Of a DNA stretch of 64,000 nucleotides, positions 46,245 through 59,300 are shown piece after piece. The translations under genes and the position numbers were made by a program. Below the pieces are notes generated by a model that was not told the DNA's origin, did not search any database, and saw only the letters and a program-made list of their open reading frames with translations. How positions within the stretch are numbered: the stretch's first letter is position 1; the number at the start of each line of letters is the position of its first letter. The stretch is from Phytopythium helicoides. Taxonomy: Eukaryota; Oomycota; Peronosporomycetes; Pythiales; Pythiaceae. The stretch is from assembly GCA_024867545.1 (NCBI GenBank), contig JANFNE010000020.1:248001-312000 (forward strand), given 5' to 3'.

Positions 46245-47732
46245 ATGAGCTTCTTCGGCTACCGCAGCTCGTCCTCCTCGCGCGCGACGCAGCACGAGAC
46301 GCACCTGAGCGAGCTGGAGCGCCTGTAGGTCTTTCTCGCGCTTTCGCGGGGCCCGGGGCGGGTTTCGCGGGCGATTTTGGGTCGGGAGAGCTCGCTGACG
46401 AGGATTCTGCTGGCCGGTCGCGGTGCAGGCGGGGGAGGCAGCTCGCGAGCCTCGTGCGCGCAGGGGGGAGGGCCAAGAACCAGCAGCAGACGACGTTTGA
46501 GGTCGCGGTCGCCGAGACCTCGCGCGGCCCGCTCGTGCTCGTCGTGTAGGGATGGCTGCAGGTGGCGTTGGACACGGCTGAGCGCAACGCTAACGACTGT
46601 CGTGATCGACCAGGACGCTGCCAGCGGACTTCCCTGTGCGCGCCCCTCAAGTGAAGGTAAGACTGGAGAGCTGGGTGGGCTTGAAGCAGAATAGATCGGA
46701 GCTCTGAACAGAGGCACACGCGCTCCAATCCAAATATTTCCCAGGTGTCGATCCCTTTGCAGCACAAGTTACTCGACGCGGCGGGAAATGTCAACGGCCA
46801 CGCGGACCTCAACCACTGGACGGCGCACTCGGATCTTGGGCGGATCGTCACAGAAATTGCCAATGAGTTGCGCGTGGTGGCATCGAGCACTCAGACCAAC
46901 CAGCCCCCTCCGGTATCCCCTGCCAGGCGGAGCTCGTCTCCTGGAATTTCACTGTCGTCTTCTGCAGTCTCGTTGTCGTCGAGCTTCCATGGTGCGACTT
47001 CAAGATACTCCTCACCGAGCGTAAAGCCACCACAGACTCCTCCAAGCCAGCCCCCGCCTGCTCCGGTTCTTGCTCTTCAACGCTCTCAAATGCCGGTCAT
47101 CCCAGCTGTGTTTCCTGGTCTTGAGGAGCTTTCGTATGTCTTCCACACCATTCACTGCTTGCTGGTAGCGGTTCTGACGTTGAATTCCTGAACGTTATCC
47201 CCAGACTCTCGCAGCTAGAGAACATTGCGCAAGACCGTCGTGCTCTGAAGGCGTTCGCAAAGGATTTGGATTCTGTCAAGGAGTTTTGCAAACTTCGTGA
47301 CGACGTGATGAGCAAGAACATGGAGATTGCGAAAAAGACGCTCTCCTACGAAGAGGAACTGCGAGCACTGCAGAAAGAAGTGCAGGAGCTTCGAGCAGAG
47401 CTTCGCGAATCTCAACAGTCGCTTGCCGCGAAGCAAGCTCGCCAGCAGCGAATTGTGTCGGTACGTCGTTCGTGCAACGCGCTTGCTGTACTTTCTATCT
47501 CGCATTGCGGTTATAATGTGCTCATGCTTCCTTTGTTCAGGGTCTCCGTCCTGATGCTCTCTTGGACCAACTCTCAGCGGCGACGAGAGATTCTGACGCC
47601 GCGTCGGATGATATTGCGAACCAATTTGTGCATGGAGAGCTGGACGTTGCGCAGTTCCTCGCGCAGTACATTCCCGAGCGGAACCGGTACCACGAAAGGA
47701 CCCTCAAGCTCACAAGAGTTCTACAGCACTAG
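46245..47732 (+). CDS. VPS37: ESCRT-I subunit VPS37 with N-terminal UEV-like domain
   Basis: Six exons (46245-46325, 46429-46545, 46614-46656, 46745-47133, 47205-47460, 47541-47732), all in frame. Starts MSFFGYRSSSSS. A UEV-like domain follows: FEVAVAETSRGPLVLVV, then TLPADFPVRAPQVKVSIPLQ, HKLLDAAGNVNGHADLNHW and SDLGRIVTEI. The expected catalytic Cys is absent, as in the UEV of VPS37A and TSG101. A Ser/Pro-rich linker leads to the Mod(r) domain: coiled coil (LENIAQDRRALKAFAKDLDS, then SYEEELRALQKEVQELRAEL) ending FLAQYIPERNRYHERTLKL, the VPS37 signature. It stabilises ESCRT-I and helps sort ubiquitinated cargo into multivesicular bodies. Its 5' end is head-to-head with the ankyrin gene, 168 bp apart. 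Confidence 0.88.
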
Positions 47733-47919
47733 GCGGGTGAGTGCGTCCTTTTTGAATGTGCATCTCAAGTGCTACATTAGTTTAGAGGTGGGTGGCAGAC
47801 AGCCCGTGGCTAGAGCGGGCTCATAGACGGCAGCGCGTAGAATAACGAACAAAAAAGTACGCGCGCATGTCCACCAGCAATGAGCAGAGTCGACACAGCT
47901 CTGGCATGCCTCCGAGCAC

Positions 47920-48248
47920 TCAATTCCGGAACTTCCACTCCTGTCGACACATGGGGCAGTGCTGGCGCGACGACTGCAGTGACTCCAGCCACTTCATGAG
48001 GCAGTGCATGTGGAACGCGTGGTTGCAGGCGCCCCAGACTGGTCACCGCATCAAAACCTGTCACTCCCACCGCATCGGAGACCTTCACGACAGCAAGCGA
48101 GCCGCTCACCTGGCGGACAGCCGTCGCCCGGCAGCGTGCAGTCCGGGCAGCAGCTCTCGAACGTGTAGCGGCAAATGCCGCAGCACTCCTCGTCCACGCC
48201 CCAGGTCCACGCGGCGACGCCGTGCCACCGCTTCACGCGCACCTTCAT
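47920..48248 (-). CDS. APC11: Anaphase-promoting complex subunit 11 (RING-H2)
   Basis: Two exons, 48248-48110 and 48038-47920. The product reads MKVRVKRWHGVAAWTWGVDE, CGICRYTFESCCPDC, GDGCP, then across the GTGAGC...CCAG intron VWGACNHAFHMHCLMKWL and HCPMCRQEWKFRN. All Cys/His ligands of the RING-H2 finger, including the extra zinc site of APC11, are present. Length (about 85 residues) matches the family exactly. It is the catalytic RING of APC/C that, with APC2 and an E2, ubiquitinates cyclins and securin. Head-to-head with PGAP1, with 149 bp between the start codons. Confidence 0.97.
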
Positions 48249-48397
48249 CAGTCGCTCGTAGCTCTTCGCGCGATGGATACTTTTGAAAGTGACGGAATTA
48301 GTCAAGCGAACAAATTCGCATGTCGCGCGAAGGTGGCGAGGCGGCGGACCGACGTGGCGCTCGGATATACAACGAGACAGGCGCCGCAAGCCCCAGG

Positions 48398-51137
48398 ATG
48401 GCGCCGCGCGGGCTGCTGCTGGCGGCGCTGAGCGCGCTACTGAGCGCCGCGCTCGTCGCGGACGTGCTGCGCTCCAAGGCGACACCCTCTTTGTGCGAGA
48501 TGACGTACTCGTGGCCCGTGTACACGGCGGCCAAGTGGGCCCCCGCGCACCACAAGTACGCGCTTTTCCGCGTGGACATGAAGAGCTTCCAGCGCGAGCT
48601 CTCGGGCGTGCCCGTGCTGTTCGTCCCCGGCCACATGGGAAGCTACAAGCAGGCGCGCTCGCTCTCCAGACACCTGTGGGACGCGGACCAGCAGCGCTTC
48701 GACGTGTTCGCGCTCGACTTTGCTGAGAGCCCACGGGTCTCAGCGGCAACCTCGTGCACGAGCAGGCGGCGTTCCTCAACGACGCCGTGCGCGCGCTGCT
48801 CAAGCAGTACAAGAAGCAGGCCAAGTCGCCGCGAGCCAAGGGGAAGCCCGTGCCCGACTCGGTCATTATCGTTGCGCACTCAATGGGAGGCATTGTCACG
48901 CGGGCGGCGCAACTGTTGCCCAACTACAAGCGCCGATCAATCCAGCATATAGTCGGGCTTGGTGTTCCGTACACTGCTCCGCCATTTCCGTTCGATGCTG
49001 AGCTTCAGGCAGTCTACGGACGTATTCAGGCGAGTGATGCTGGTAAAGGAGGGGAAGATGTTGTGTACGTGTCGATTGCAGGTGGCCACAAAGACACTCT
49101 AGTGCACGCGTCAGTGACAGCACCGTATGAGGCAGTCCGCTTTATCGGTTGCTGCGTTAGCTACAGCGATGCCCAGTGTTGGTACGACGGTCGACCATTT
49201 CTGCCTCTTGTGGTGTCATCAGCTACTCTACGCTGTAGCGGGAAGTCTGCATGCGTCTATTGACAACACTACCCACAGTCTGATCAAGGATCCGAGTGAG
49301 CGTTTGGCGATTGCCCATGAATTTTTATTCGGTGCTACTCCAGCGGATCTGCAAGAAGAGTTGGAAGATGAAATCGGCCATTGTCAGGGCCACTAGCTCA
49401 CCGACAGTATGTTCAAGTGGGCTACACCCCAACAGAATATGCCAGCTACTCCATGTGGTTGCCTGAATACTTGCTGACACTACTTCGTGTGCGATATACG
49501 CACCTCATTGGGATCATGTACGCGCTATCGCTGTACATTTTGAGTGTTCAAGTTACACAGTGGCAAAACAAGTTCAACCTCCAGGCAACCGCAGCCGTCA
49601 GTTGCAAGTGACGATGGCATTATGAGTTACTCATCACTCTTGCACCCAGCTGCTCAAGTGCCTACTTTCATTGTGGAAGCCGCTGATTTCGTTAGTGAAA
49701 GTGCATTCAAGGGAAAAGTGTCTTCAACTGGAATACTTGGTGGCGTCACCGCTGCGCTTGTTGGAGTCGCTGCAGTCGCTGTTCAGGTTGGCGGCTCTTG
49801 GATTGGGGTGCAAGCTACTATTGTGCTCGACTTTCTTGTGCTCTATTTGTATGCGATCGGGCTGCTCTACGGTCTATCGATGCTGCTGTCAGCCGTGCGT
49901 TGGCTTCTCGTCTCTCGCATTGTTGGCGTACTGGAGTCACTCCCAATTCATCCGTGGATGACGATTGTGAGTTTGAACACAATCATCCTCGCACTGGGTC
50001 AAGTTGCAAGTTTTTCACCGTTTGAGCTTCACGCATGGGACTCTTCCCGGGCGTTCGCACTTTTGGTACTTGCTTCATTTGTTTCACTTGTGCTTCGCAT
50101 CCTTCGGGTTGGTGGAAGTGAAGCTGCTGCTCGCCGAGACCACGAGCGTGTCTTATCTACTCTGTTCGCGGTGTTTTGGTTGTCGCTGTACTCTTGGGTT
50201 GGGAAACTTGCGTATTTCTCCAGTGTGGCGAAAACGCCGCCACATGTCATTGAAAATGACATCCTTCTCGAGGGATGCATATACGTAGTGGTCTTTTTGA
50301 TCGAGATGTATGTGCTTTCTCTTTCTCTTGAAGACATGTTGCCGCTACCCCCGACTGCCTTTTTTGGCGCAGCTACTGGACAAGACTCGGCGTCACTTTA
50401 CAATAGTTCGCCGAGTGCATCCAAGTCAGTCAAGATCACAGCAGAGAATTGTCCAAAATGCGTGTTTGAGGATGCTGGACCAGGAGCGGTCCTCATTGAG
50501 TTCACTAACCGCAATACGCGTCGTGTGACGAACAAGGAGACCGGCGACGTGGTGTTGGTTGGCCCAACGTTCCGCGTCGTGTCGTGCGATTGCGTCTATC
50601 GTTTCGAGAAATCTCGCGACTTCTGCGACTTTTGTGTGCGCTCTTGCCGACTGTGCGGCGGTGGAGACGGTAACTTTCAGCAGGCAGCCAAGTACAAAGA
50701 GTTCTTGGAAGGCGCACGAACTGAAGTGGCCATGCATGGGCCTCGTGCCGTTTGCTCTTCGCTTGGCTGCTGGAGTGCTGCTTACCTATGGTTCACACCG
50801 ACCGCACTATATCTTCCACGCGTCCATTTTTGCGTCGCTTGTGCTTATTGGGTATCACGTAGCACTTCGAAACCCACTAGAAGCTCGGAGGCGCAAGACG
50901 AAGAAGACCAAAAAATCGGGATCCAAGAAAAAGACTCAAAAGACAAAGAAGGTAGAGAAGGAATCTGCAGTGTCAACAGAGCCGACAGCGGCAGAACCCC
51001 CAGGGTCTTCTGCTAGCTCTGCTTCAAAGAAAAAGAAGAAAAAGAAAACCCAAAAGGCGTCCAGCTCCTCGACACCTGCCACAAACTCAGCCTCTACTCC
51101 GCTGATTCAGGAGGTTGACCCCTCTACTTTAGACTAG
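48398..51137 (+). CDS. PGAP1: GPI inositol-deacylase PGAP1 family (frame-broken)
   Basis: Start at 48398 gives MAPRGLLLAALSALLSAALV, a signal-anchor. It is followed by MTYSWPVYTA, VPVLFVPGHMGSYKQARSLS, and the lipase elbow VAHSMGGIVTRAA (Ser nucleophile). IAGGHKDTLV and DHFCLLWCHQLLYAVAGSLH match PGAP1, which removes the inositol acyl chain from GPI anchors in the ER. At least five membrane helices follow (49700-50340). A Cys-rich segment (CPKC ... CDC ... CDFC..SCRLCGGGDG, 50450-50660) precedes a last helix pair and a Lys-rich cytosolic tail. Frame breaks at about 48733, 49150, 49395, 49580 and 50725 interrupt it; no intron fits, so indels are likely. Confidence 0.85.
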
Positions 51138-51215
51138 ATGCAGCAGACCACCGTGCTCGTACTACTAACGCTAGCGGTTTCATACCAGAGTACTCGTTCT
51201 GGCTTTGGTTGCTGT

Positions 51216-53229
51216 CTACTTCTTTTTCTTGGGCTTTACGTTCTTTCCGTATGAGGTCGTGCAGTACTTCGTTGTGTTGATCTGGTATTTGCTGGCCAGG
51301 TAGTCGAGTACCTCGTTCACCATCTGTCCGTGGACATGGATCTCCTCAACCTTCTGCTTGTCTTCGCTCGGCTGCGCCTGACGCCGCGCATCCCCACTTT
51401 TTCTGAGCCTCCTTGGCAAATGCGGCGCCATCTATCCCAAACTGCTGGTAGAAGGCGATGGACGTAATGACCGAGCTGTTGTGGCGCTTGGAGCGTTCGG
51501 CGTGAATGGCGATTGGCCGTATCGCTCCTCCATGGAACTTGGGTTCGTGCCCTGGGTAGAGTATGATTCGGTGGTATCTTGTGCACTTCCCCAGAGCGAG
51601 TTGAGGATATCCGGTCGAGCCATCCGGTCGGGGTACCCACCCACTGGAGCCTTCTTGCCGAAAAGAGCGTCCGTCAGCGATGGGTCTAATCGCACAAACT
51701 TCTGATTCTGCGGGTCAACAAGCTCACGGTCTGATATGTACTTGGTCACTGCGTCGCGAACTTCGACCGGAGTCCAATATTTCTTGCTGATATCCACATG
51801 CTCCAAGTTTGAAAACAGCGATTTTATACCAGGGTTGAGACCAAGACTTTCTTCGACCTGCGGTGCATGCTGACCCGGAACAAGCGCAATGGATCGGCCA
51901 CCAGCAACAGCTGCGGCAGCCTCCTCTTCTAGCTTGAACTGCTCGTCTGTGACGTAGAGTTCATGAGCAATGACATCCCTGTGACGTTTCAGTTAGCTTG
52001 AGGCGAACAACATCAACGGAAAGCAGTAACATTGATTCGAGTCACGTACGGATGACGCCGCGAAATAGCTGTAATAGACTGCACACCATTGTTTTCTGTA
52101 AACGCAAGGAATCCGCGATGCTGCATGTGCGCCAGAAACACTGAGAGCTTCTTGAAAGACGACTGCTTTAGATTCAGCGACGTGTTGACGCGCCGACAAG
52201 GCAGTAACACGGTGGTGTGGAACGTGCTGGCAAGCATTGGTAATTCCTTCTCTTTGATCTTGCCCGACTTGAGTGCCTGTAGCAGCGTTGATACATATAA
52301 AGCGTCCATGTCCTCTTTGGAGACTTCCTCTGAGGCGGCGGGTTTCTCCTCTCCATCTTCATCAGACTTGTCTTCAAGCTGGATGCCGTCTGCGCTAAGA
52401 CCCGTCTCGCCATCGTTGTCAGCGGATCCAGCTTCTTCCTCGTTATCTTCTTCGTCACCATCATCGCTCTCGACTGCAGCTCCTTCTGCATTGATCGGGA
52501 CGACACGGTCTCCCACGAACCCATCGTTCGGCACAATCTGCGGCCCCATCTTCCACAGCTCGTCGCCCACTACGTGCCAGAGTTTGAGCGCACGGCCCTT
52601 CTTGCCTGTACGTGCAATATCGTCTGCATCAACCAGAACCTCTCCGACAGCAATGGCAGCAGGGTTGCCCCTCGCAAACACGGCACGCAGCTCTCCCTTC
52701 CGCAGACTCGTAATGTCTTCTGCCGACCGGAAGACCACACCCGGAAGCATCACGTCCGCTCCACGCAGCACAAACTGACTCACAGGAGCGTGCACCTCGA
52801 GTCGCGGCATGAGCTCGGGGCTCTTCCACAAAGCGTACACTGCGGGCACTGGCATCAGGACCTGTTGAACGCTATTGCCAGCCACGAAACATGTCGGCAC
52901 CTACCAGAGAAGCAGAGGTCGCCCTTGCCCGTCTCGTCAAACAGCAGCGGCTCGTTCTCGACGGCGTACACGACCATGCGCGAGGGCGCCTGGAACTGGA
53001 TCTTCTTGACCGCCGCCTGCCGCCGCGTGGGTGGACTTCAGACCCTCCGTCGTCCTCAGACGGCGAACAAACTCCCACGCACCTTGGAGGGCAGCAGCTG
53101 CGCGAGTTTGGGGTCATCAGCGCCGTCGATTGAGCGGGAGAAGCGCGTGGCCGCATCGCGCCGCAGCTTCTTGGCGTCTTTGCCCTTGAGCAGCGCGTTG
53201 CCGCTCGCCTTGGCGGGCTTGGCGAACAT
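51216..53229 (-). CDS. EIF2D: Translation initiation factor eIF2D (ligatin), frame-broken
   Basis: Exon 1 (53229-53083) starts MFAKPAKASGNALL and ends LLPSK; exon 2 has MVVYAVENEPLLFDETGKGD. Then come YALWKSPELMPRLEVHAPVS and GADVMLPGVVF, typical of the DUF1947/PUA part, and AIAVGEVLVDADDIARTGKK, the PUA signature. After an acidic linker is a winged helix (DALYVSTLLQALKSGKIKEK), a SWIB-like domain (YWTPVEVRDAVTKYISDREL, LDPSLTDALFGKK) and a SUI1 domain (SSVITSIAFYQQFGIDGAAF ... VEEIHVHGQMVNEVLDYLA). eIF2D delivers tRNA to the 40S P site without GTP and recycles subunits. The SUI1 part lies in two frames; breaks near 51555 and 51385 look like indels. Converges on PGAP1 (78 bp). Confidence 0.88.
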
Positions 53230-53356
53230 GGCGTCTGAGGATACTCGAGCGAGACCAACAATCGAGACAGCCAATCACAAATTGGTTTGAGGCAAATAAT
53301 ACTGTATTTCCTTTGAGCCTCAGTCTCCAACTTCCGCGAGCACCAACATCTACTTC

Positions 53357-56300
53357 CTAGTCGCGGTCGATGACTCCTCGGCTGTTGGCAACAGCGAACG
53401 CTAGCTGCGCATCCAGCACTTGCTGGCTCGAGTACGCTGGCAGATGGAGCGTGTTGGAGCACGTGCGAGCAAACGGGAGAGCACGGTCGACTTCCACTCC
53501 GCTGTCGACGACTCGCCGGACAACTTCAAACTGCGGCTTGAGAGCCGCGATGCCTCCAGGTGGAAGGTTGGGGCACCCAGTCGCATACAGCAGAAAAGCG
53601 CGACGCTCGACACTCGACATTCTCTCCAGCGCTCGTACGAAGAACTGTATGGGCTGGCTCTCGCGTGTGTAGCCGTGTGCAAGCTTCATTGAACGCAGCA
53701 ACGAGTCGGCGTCCCACTTCACGTCGTCGTCGCCGCACAGCATTTCGAGCAATTCCGGCACAAACAATAACCGGAGCTTCTCAAGCGGAAGAACTTCACT
53801 GATACCTTCGCGAAACGCCACAACTTGTGCGGCTACACCGGAGCTCAGCCACTTGTCCAGCACAAGTGCAACGTACTCCCCCATGTTTGAGACGGTAACT
53901 GCTTTAGTTTCACCGCCAGACATCAACGGCTCCTGTGAGAACGGCTCAATGAACGATAAGTCAACTGCTTCGAGCCAATCGACAATGCTGATGCCGTCAA
54001 TCATGACAGAGCTTCTATCCGTGGCTGACTTCAACTTGCGTGACGCCACGAACAAGGAGTAAATGGCACGACCATGACTGCCAAACACATCCAGGATAGA
54101 TTCCACCGGCACCGTCTCGCCCACAACAAGTTGAATAAACTGTTTTGATAGCGGAAGCGGTAGCAGGCGCTCGTCCATGAGAGCCTTCCCAGCAAGTCGA
54201 CCCATCATCCGGAAGCGATCGATAACCTTTGAAGGGACATTGCCATGAGGGTACGGAAACAATCCGTTCGAATGGCGGATAACTGGCGCTGCTTCAGCAT
54301 CCAGCACTAAATCAGCATCATCCTCAACGGCGTCGTAGTCCTCATCACCAGGAACCCAGCAACGAGTTGAGATTTGACGGTTCTCACAAACAGATTGCAA
54401 CGCATGCGCAGTAGCCGAATAAAATGCGGCAGTCACTCCAGAACCGTAGCCCTTTTCACCAACAAAAACAACATCTAGAATGGCTTTTCGCTTTGCGTGC
54501 ATCTTCATGACTGTTTCCGCGGAGCTCAAGATGTTTGCACGATGGACTTTCACGCGATCTTTAGGGATCGGGGAGATCGTTATATCTTGGTTGTACACCC
54601 CTCCTAAATCTCGTGCGCCAGAACCTCCGAGGTCGCCACCACTCTCATCCAGAGCAAGACGAGCACGGAACCAATGCAGCGATCGTGTGCAGCCGAACGA
54701 CGTTGCCCGGAAAAGGTGCTCGCGGAGCCGCCGAGGAAAAAAGAACTTGCAATTCACAATCATTTCGTCGCACCACTTGGGATAGATACCGCTGCAAAGA
54801 GAAAGAACGTCTTGTAGCTGAGCCTCGAGCTTATTGCACAAGCGCGGATTTGTCCATAGCGACTCGTCAATAATGTCAATCCCTTCTGCAGGCTGGAACT
54901 CAAACAGGTAGCGAAGAAGGCGAATGGACTCGATAGCGGACTCAGACACAGCTGATTGGCTCGACGTTTCATACAACGAACGGACTGGGCATTCCAGATC
55001 TTGTATCCATGATATGTCATCTCGCTTCGCAGCGATATTACCATCAGTCCGCAGGGTTGGTATCAATCCTGACGATCGTGATGAGCCATCCCATTCAACA
55101 GCGAAATCGCACGACAGATCAAACGCCAGCTTCCACGGTGGGACGACTGCCTCAGCTTCCCCACGTGCGATAATGTCTCGATATCCAGATCCACTTGCTT
55201 CTCTCAAGATTTCGAGGCATTTCAGCAAATTATCATCTGGAAGAAAGTTGTGCAGGACTGGAGCCGAAGTCTTCTTTTCTTCGTCCCTCATAACTTCACT
55301 ATTCGGGGAGCTGGAGCCATCGTCACTTTTGGTTGAGTGCTTTTTTTCATTGTTGTCACCCAATGGACGCGACAGTTTCTTGTTGAGTCCGCGCGAACGC
55401 AAGTATTTCAGCATTTGGATTGCTTTCATTTCATCACGGCAGACAGTAACCAACACACCGACAAACCCGTCAGAACTCAGCAGTGTACGGCTCGATTCCT
55501 GTGTGGCATACTTGGAGAAAAGCACGCAGTATTTTATAGCCGTACTGCTTTGGCTGGAACCTGTGCGCTTGGAGGGCTCGAACACTGTTCGCATCAGCGA
55601 TATGAACTTGTCCACATTCCACAGACCAGACAGCTTTGTTGGTGCGTAGGGCTCTGTTAACTGCTGAATCCTTCGCTTCTTTCGCCGTGGGAAGGCTGAA
55701 GCAGTTGATGAGGGATCAAACTGGTTGAAAACATCGATAAGTAGCGAGCGAATTTGCGGCTTCACTACCCATTCCTGTGTAGATGAGTCAATTTCCATGA
55801 GCTGGGCTACAGGACCTGGCAACTCTGTCTTACTTTCGTCGTCACGATTATCAGTCGAAGATATCGGCCTCATCGCCGCTGAACTTTTTGATGAAGATTC
55901 CGTACTGCGACACCTGCGAAGCCCAATTTGCATCTTCACTTTTGGGAAGCTTGTGCATGTCCATGGAGTTCCACTACCATCATGATTAACCAACTTTAGC
56001 ACCTCCTCATCCTGGTAACTTTTTGCTGCGCGTTTGGTGGATGCCTCTGTTGGCGAGTTTACACGGCTTGTTGCAGCTGAGTCTGCATCAATTGCTGCGT
56101 TTGAGGTGGAAGAATCTGCACTTGAGGTCATACTCTGACGTGACGATTGACCAGAAAGCATAGTGTGTAAGCTGCTTGCTGTTGAATCTAAACCACTGGC
56201 GGTACTCATGTTCTGGAAGCCGCCACCTCCTGCGATACGCTCAAACGCCTCTCGAAGAGAAATACCTCGGTTTGCGTCGGATATAGCAGCTCCACCGCCC

Positions 56301-59300
56301 CGTCCATGACTCTGGAGCGCAGCAAGGAGGCGCGCAGGATTTCCACCCGTCAGACCACCCAGAGCAAAATTCAAAACTCTATCCTGGGCCACTTTGACCG
56401 CCACCGGTGGCTGGTCTACACCGAACGATATTTCAATGACAACACTCGTAGATTCGCGAATTGATTCCAATCCAGAAGGGAATCGTTTCACCACTCCTGC
56501 AACACCGATGTTCTTTACCGCTGAATCAGCAGGTGGAAGCACCCAAACCCGATCCCCAACTCGACCAACAGTAGCCGAACTCTCTTTGCCAGGAAACAGA
56601 CGCCGGATACTCATTGCTTCAATGAAGCTGTCTTCTTCGGCGTTCCGCTTTGGGGGAGGGTATTGCCCTCGCTCTTTCGACACACGAACCTTCTCAATAT
56701 CCGAGTTCAGTCTAACATCCCAAAGCGGCATACTCTTGGGAGAGTCATCTTCATACACTCGTGTGACTTCACCAAGATCACCATCGACCTCCACGACACT
56801 ACCGATCTGGGGCTCCTTTGACCGAGGGCGTATCCGTTCAGCAGCAACTTTGCGAATGATTTTGCCTGAGCTCGACATCAAAACAGTGTATGAGTTCCCG
56901 GCTGTGACAACTTCCTCGAAAGACTTTCCCAGCTCTGAAGGAGGCAGCTGGAGCACTCCCGCATACCATGCGTTTTTAAGTGAGCCCAACGAGGGAAAGG
57001 ACGAGTTCTTGACTTCAACGAGGACACCCTGCACCTCCTCGTATGCGTTAGACGACTGCTTCCGCTTCTTCTTGGAAGCCTTCTTTCTCTTTCTACTACT
57101 CTTTAAAGCGGTGCTCTCTGGGCCATCGGCAAGAGTTCCAAACAGCTTCGGGTCAAGTGAAGCCCGGTCATAGACCTCAACTGGGCCAAGCAAGCGGCAC
57201 TGCGTATCGTGCAGCACCATTTCCACAAAGTCCTTGTCACTTGTACTCGCATCTGGCTTCAGCAGGTGATATGATCGTGATGTATCGTAGCCGACAACCT
57301 GGAATTTTCTCCACTTGCCGTCAACAATCTTTTGAACCTTGTAGCCCACGAGACTCGTGTAAAATTGCGCTAACTTGGAATCATGAACAGGCAGAGCCCT
57401 AAAAATTGAGCGCTCCAATGACTGGAAATGGGTCAGCGGCGAGGTTTGGATGACGCATGCGCTTCTGTGAGTACTGACCGACTCTTCAGATCCATGTGGC
57501 TTTGATCGCTTGAAGCTGAGCTTCAAAGGTCTTGTGAGCGGGTAAAGCTCTCCACCTTTGGTTGAGCAAAATGAGAGCACTGGGAATGCTTCTTCCTGGT
57601 TGATGATACTCTGCAAACGAGCAATAAAATTATTCAATGCCCCAGGTACGCCTTTAAGAGCTCGTGTCAACGACTGCATACGATCTTCTTCAAAAGTGCC
57701 ATCAGGTGTCAAGTAGCTCAGAACAGCAGGTAGAAGCATTGATTGCTTGAACTCGTACGGAGTAATCGAATTTGCGTGCTCAAACAATTCCACAAAGTCA
57801 ACAACCGCGATCTCTTTTTCCTGGTGCGATGCATCTGCAGCGATTCCCTTCAGGCGCCGAGCAAGATTTTTCAATCGGTGCAAATGCAACATACCGCTCT
57901 CCATCATTTCAGCTCGTAGAGAGCGAAGCAGCGCTGCACCTCTTGTAAAAATCGTGTCGCGCATTGCTCGGTCGCCTTTCACATCACTTGGCGCGCTTAT
58001 CCATTGCGATGAAGATCGATTCAGCTCTTCAATTTGCTCGCCGATACCTCTTCGCTCAATTTGGTAAAAAATTGGTGAGCTTGTGTCGGACTTGCGAGCA
58101 ACGGCAAGCATGATTCGCAGTGCGAGAATATGTGATGCCAAGCCAGCCTTTTGCTTCGCTGATAGTGAGTTATCATCTGTTGGCAGTTTGGTTGAACTAG
58201 ATGGTTTTGTCTGTACGTTTGTCTTCGCTGCCATGTTGACCTCTGCTTGCAGTAAATAGTGTACAGTATCCAGTAGCAAGACGATATCTTCGTCCTTCAG
58301 CTCACGAATTGGCCGAGACGATGACATTTCTAACACATTGGCTAGACTTGAGAGCACGGAGCGATCCACATTCTGAAGATCGATACCGTGTAGAGCTGCA
58401 AGAAGACAACGAAGGATTGAAGCCGTGTAGGCATCAGCTTGGTCCGGTGTCGCTATGGAATCATCGAATTCTAGCCTCGAAGGCATGCCTCGTTGAGCGT
58501 CACTATTGTCACTTGCATTCGCCATATCTGCTCCGACTCCAGACGGTCGTCGGTGCTCGCTTAGGGAACTACCTTTTTGGACATCTTCGTGTTCGCCGTC
58601 AGAATTAACATCACTTCGATCTTCGTCACTGTAGTAATCTTTGCCGTCAGCATCGTCATCAACGTGATCTCTGTCGTACATGTCGCCATCATCGTCGTCA
58701 TACCCCTCATAGTACATATCGTTGTCTTCATCCTCTTCTTCCATGTCCTCCATATCCTCGTCGTCTTCATCATCAACATCATCATCGTCCTCCTCGTCAT
58801 CATCATCATCCTCGCACTCGTCATCAAATGTGAATCCACCTCTTGACGAAACACGCCAGGATCGCCCCGGGAACGCATCTGTCTCGGATTCGTCGCTGTC
58901 ATCGCCGTGAGTGTGCACTTTCTTGTAGGCTTCAAGCAGTTTCTTGATAGGGATCGATGGACCACTGGCTTGCATTTGATCTACAGTTTCTACTACGGTT
59001 TTTCCGGAGCGATCCTTTGCATCCATCTTGGCACCACACTTCAGCAGGAAAAGTACTACATCGCATCGCCCTGCACGGGCAGCGATATGAAGTGCAGTTC
59101 CCTGTGGGCCGTCCAGGTGGATATCCGCGCCACGCTTCACTAGAAACCGTATCATTCCCATTGATGCATGTTCAACCGCAACATGAAGCGGCTTCTCGAT
59201 TTCGCGTCCGTGTACGTCAAAAATAGTCGGAAAATTCAAATCCGCGCCATCCTTTAGAACGGCATTAACAGCAGGGATTGAATTTGCCTCAATGAAGTCC

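Noticed and set aside
58590..58830. Repetitive CAT/TCG trinucleotides, possible microsatellite or CRISPR-like array
   Set aside because: Codes for the acidic run in the HECT ligase; no spaced repeats.
58577..58910. Plus-strand ORFs rich in Val/Ile or Ser
   Set aside because: Antisense shadows of the acidic stretch of the HECT ligase.
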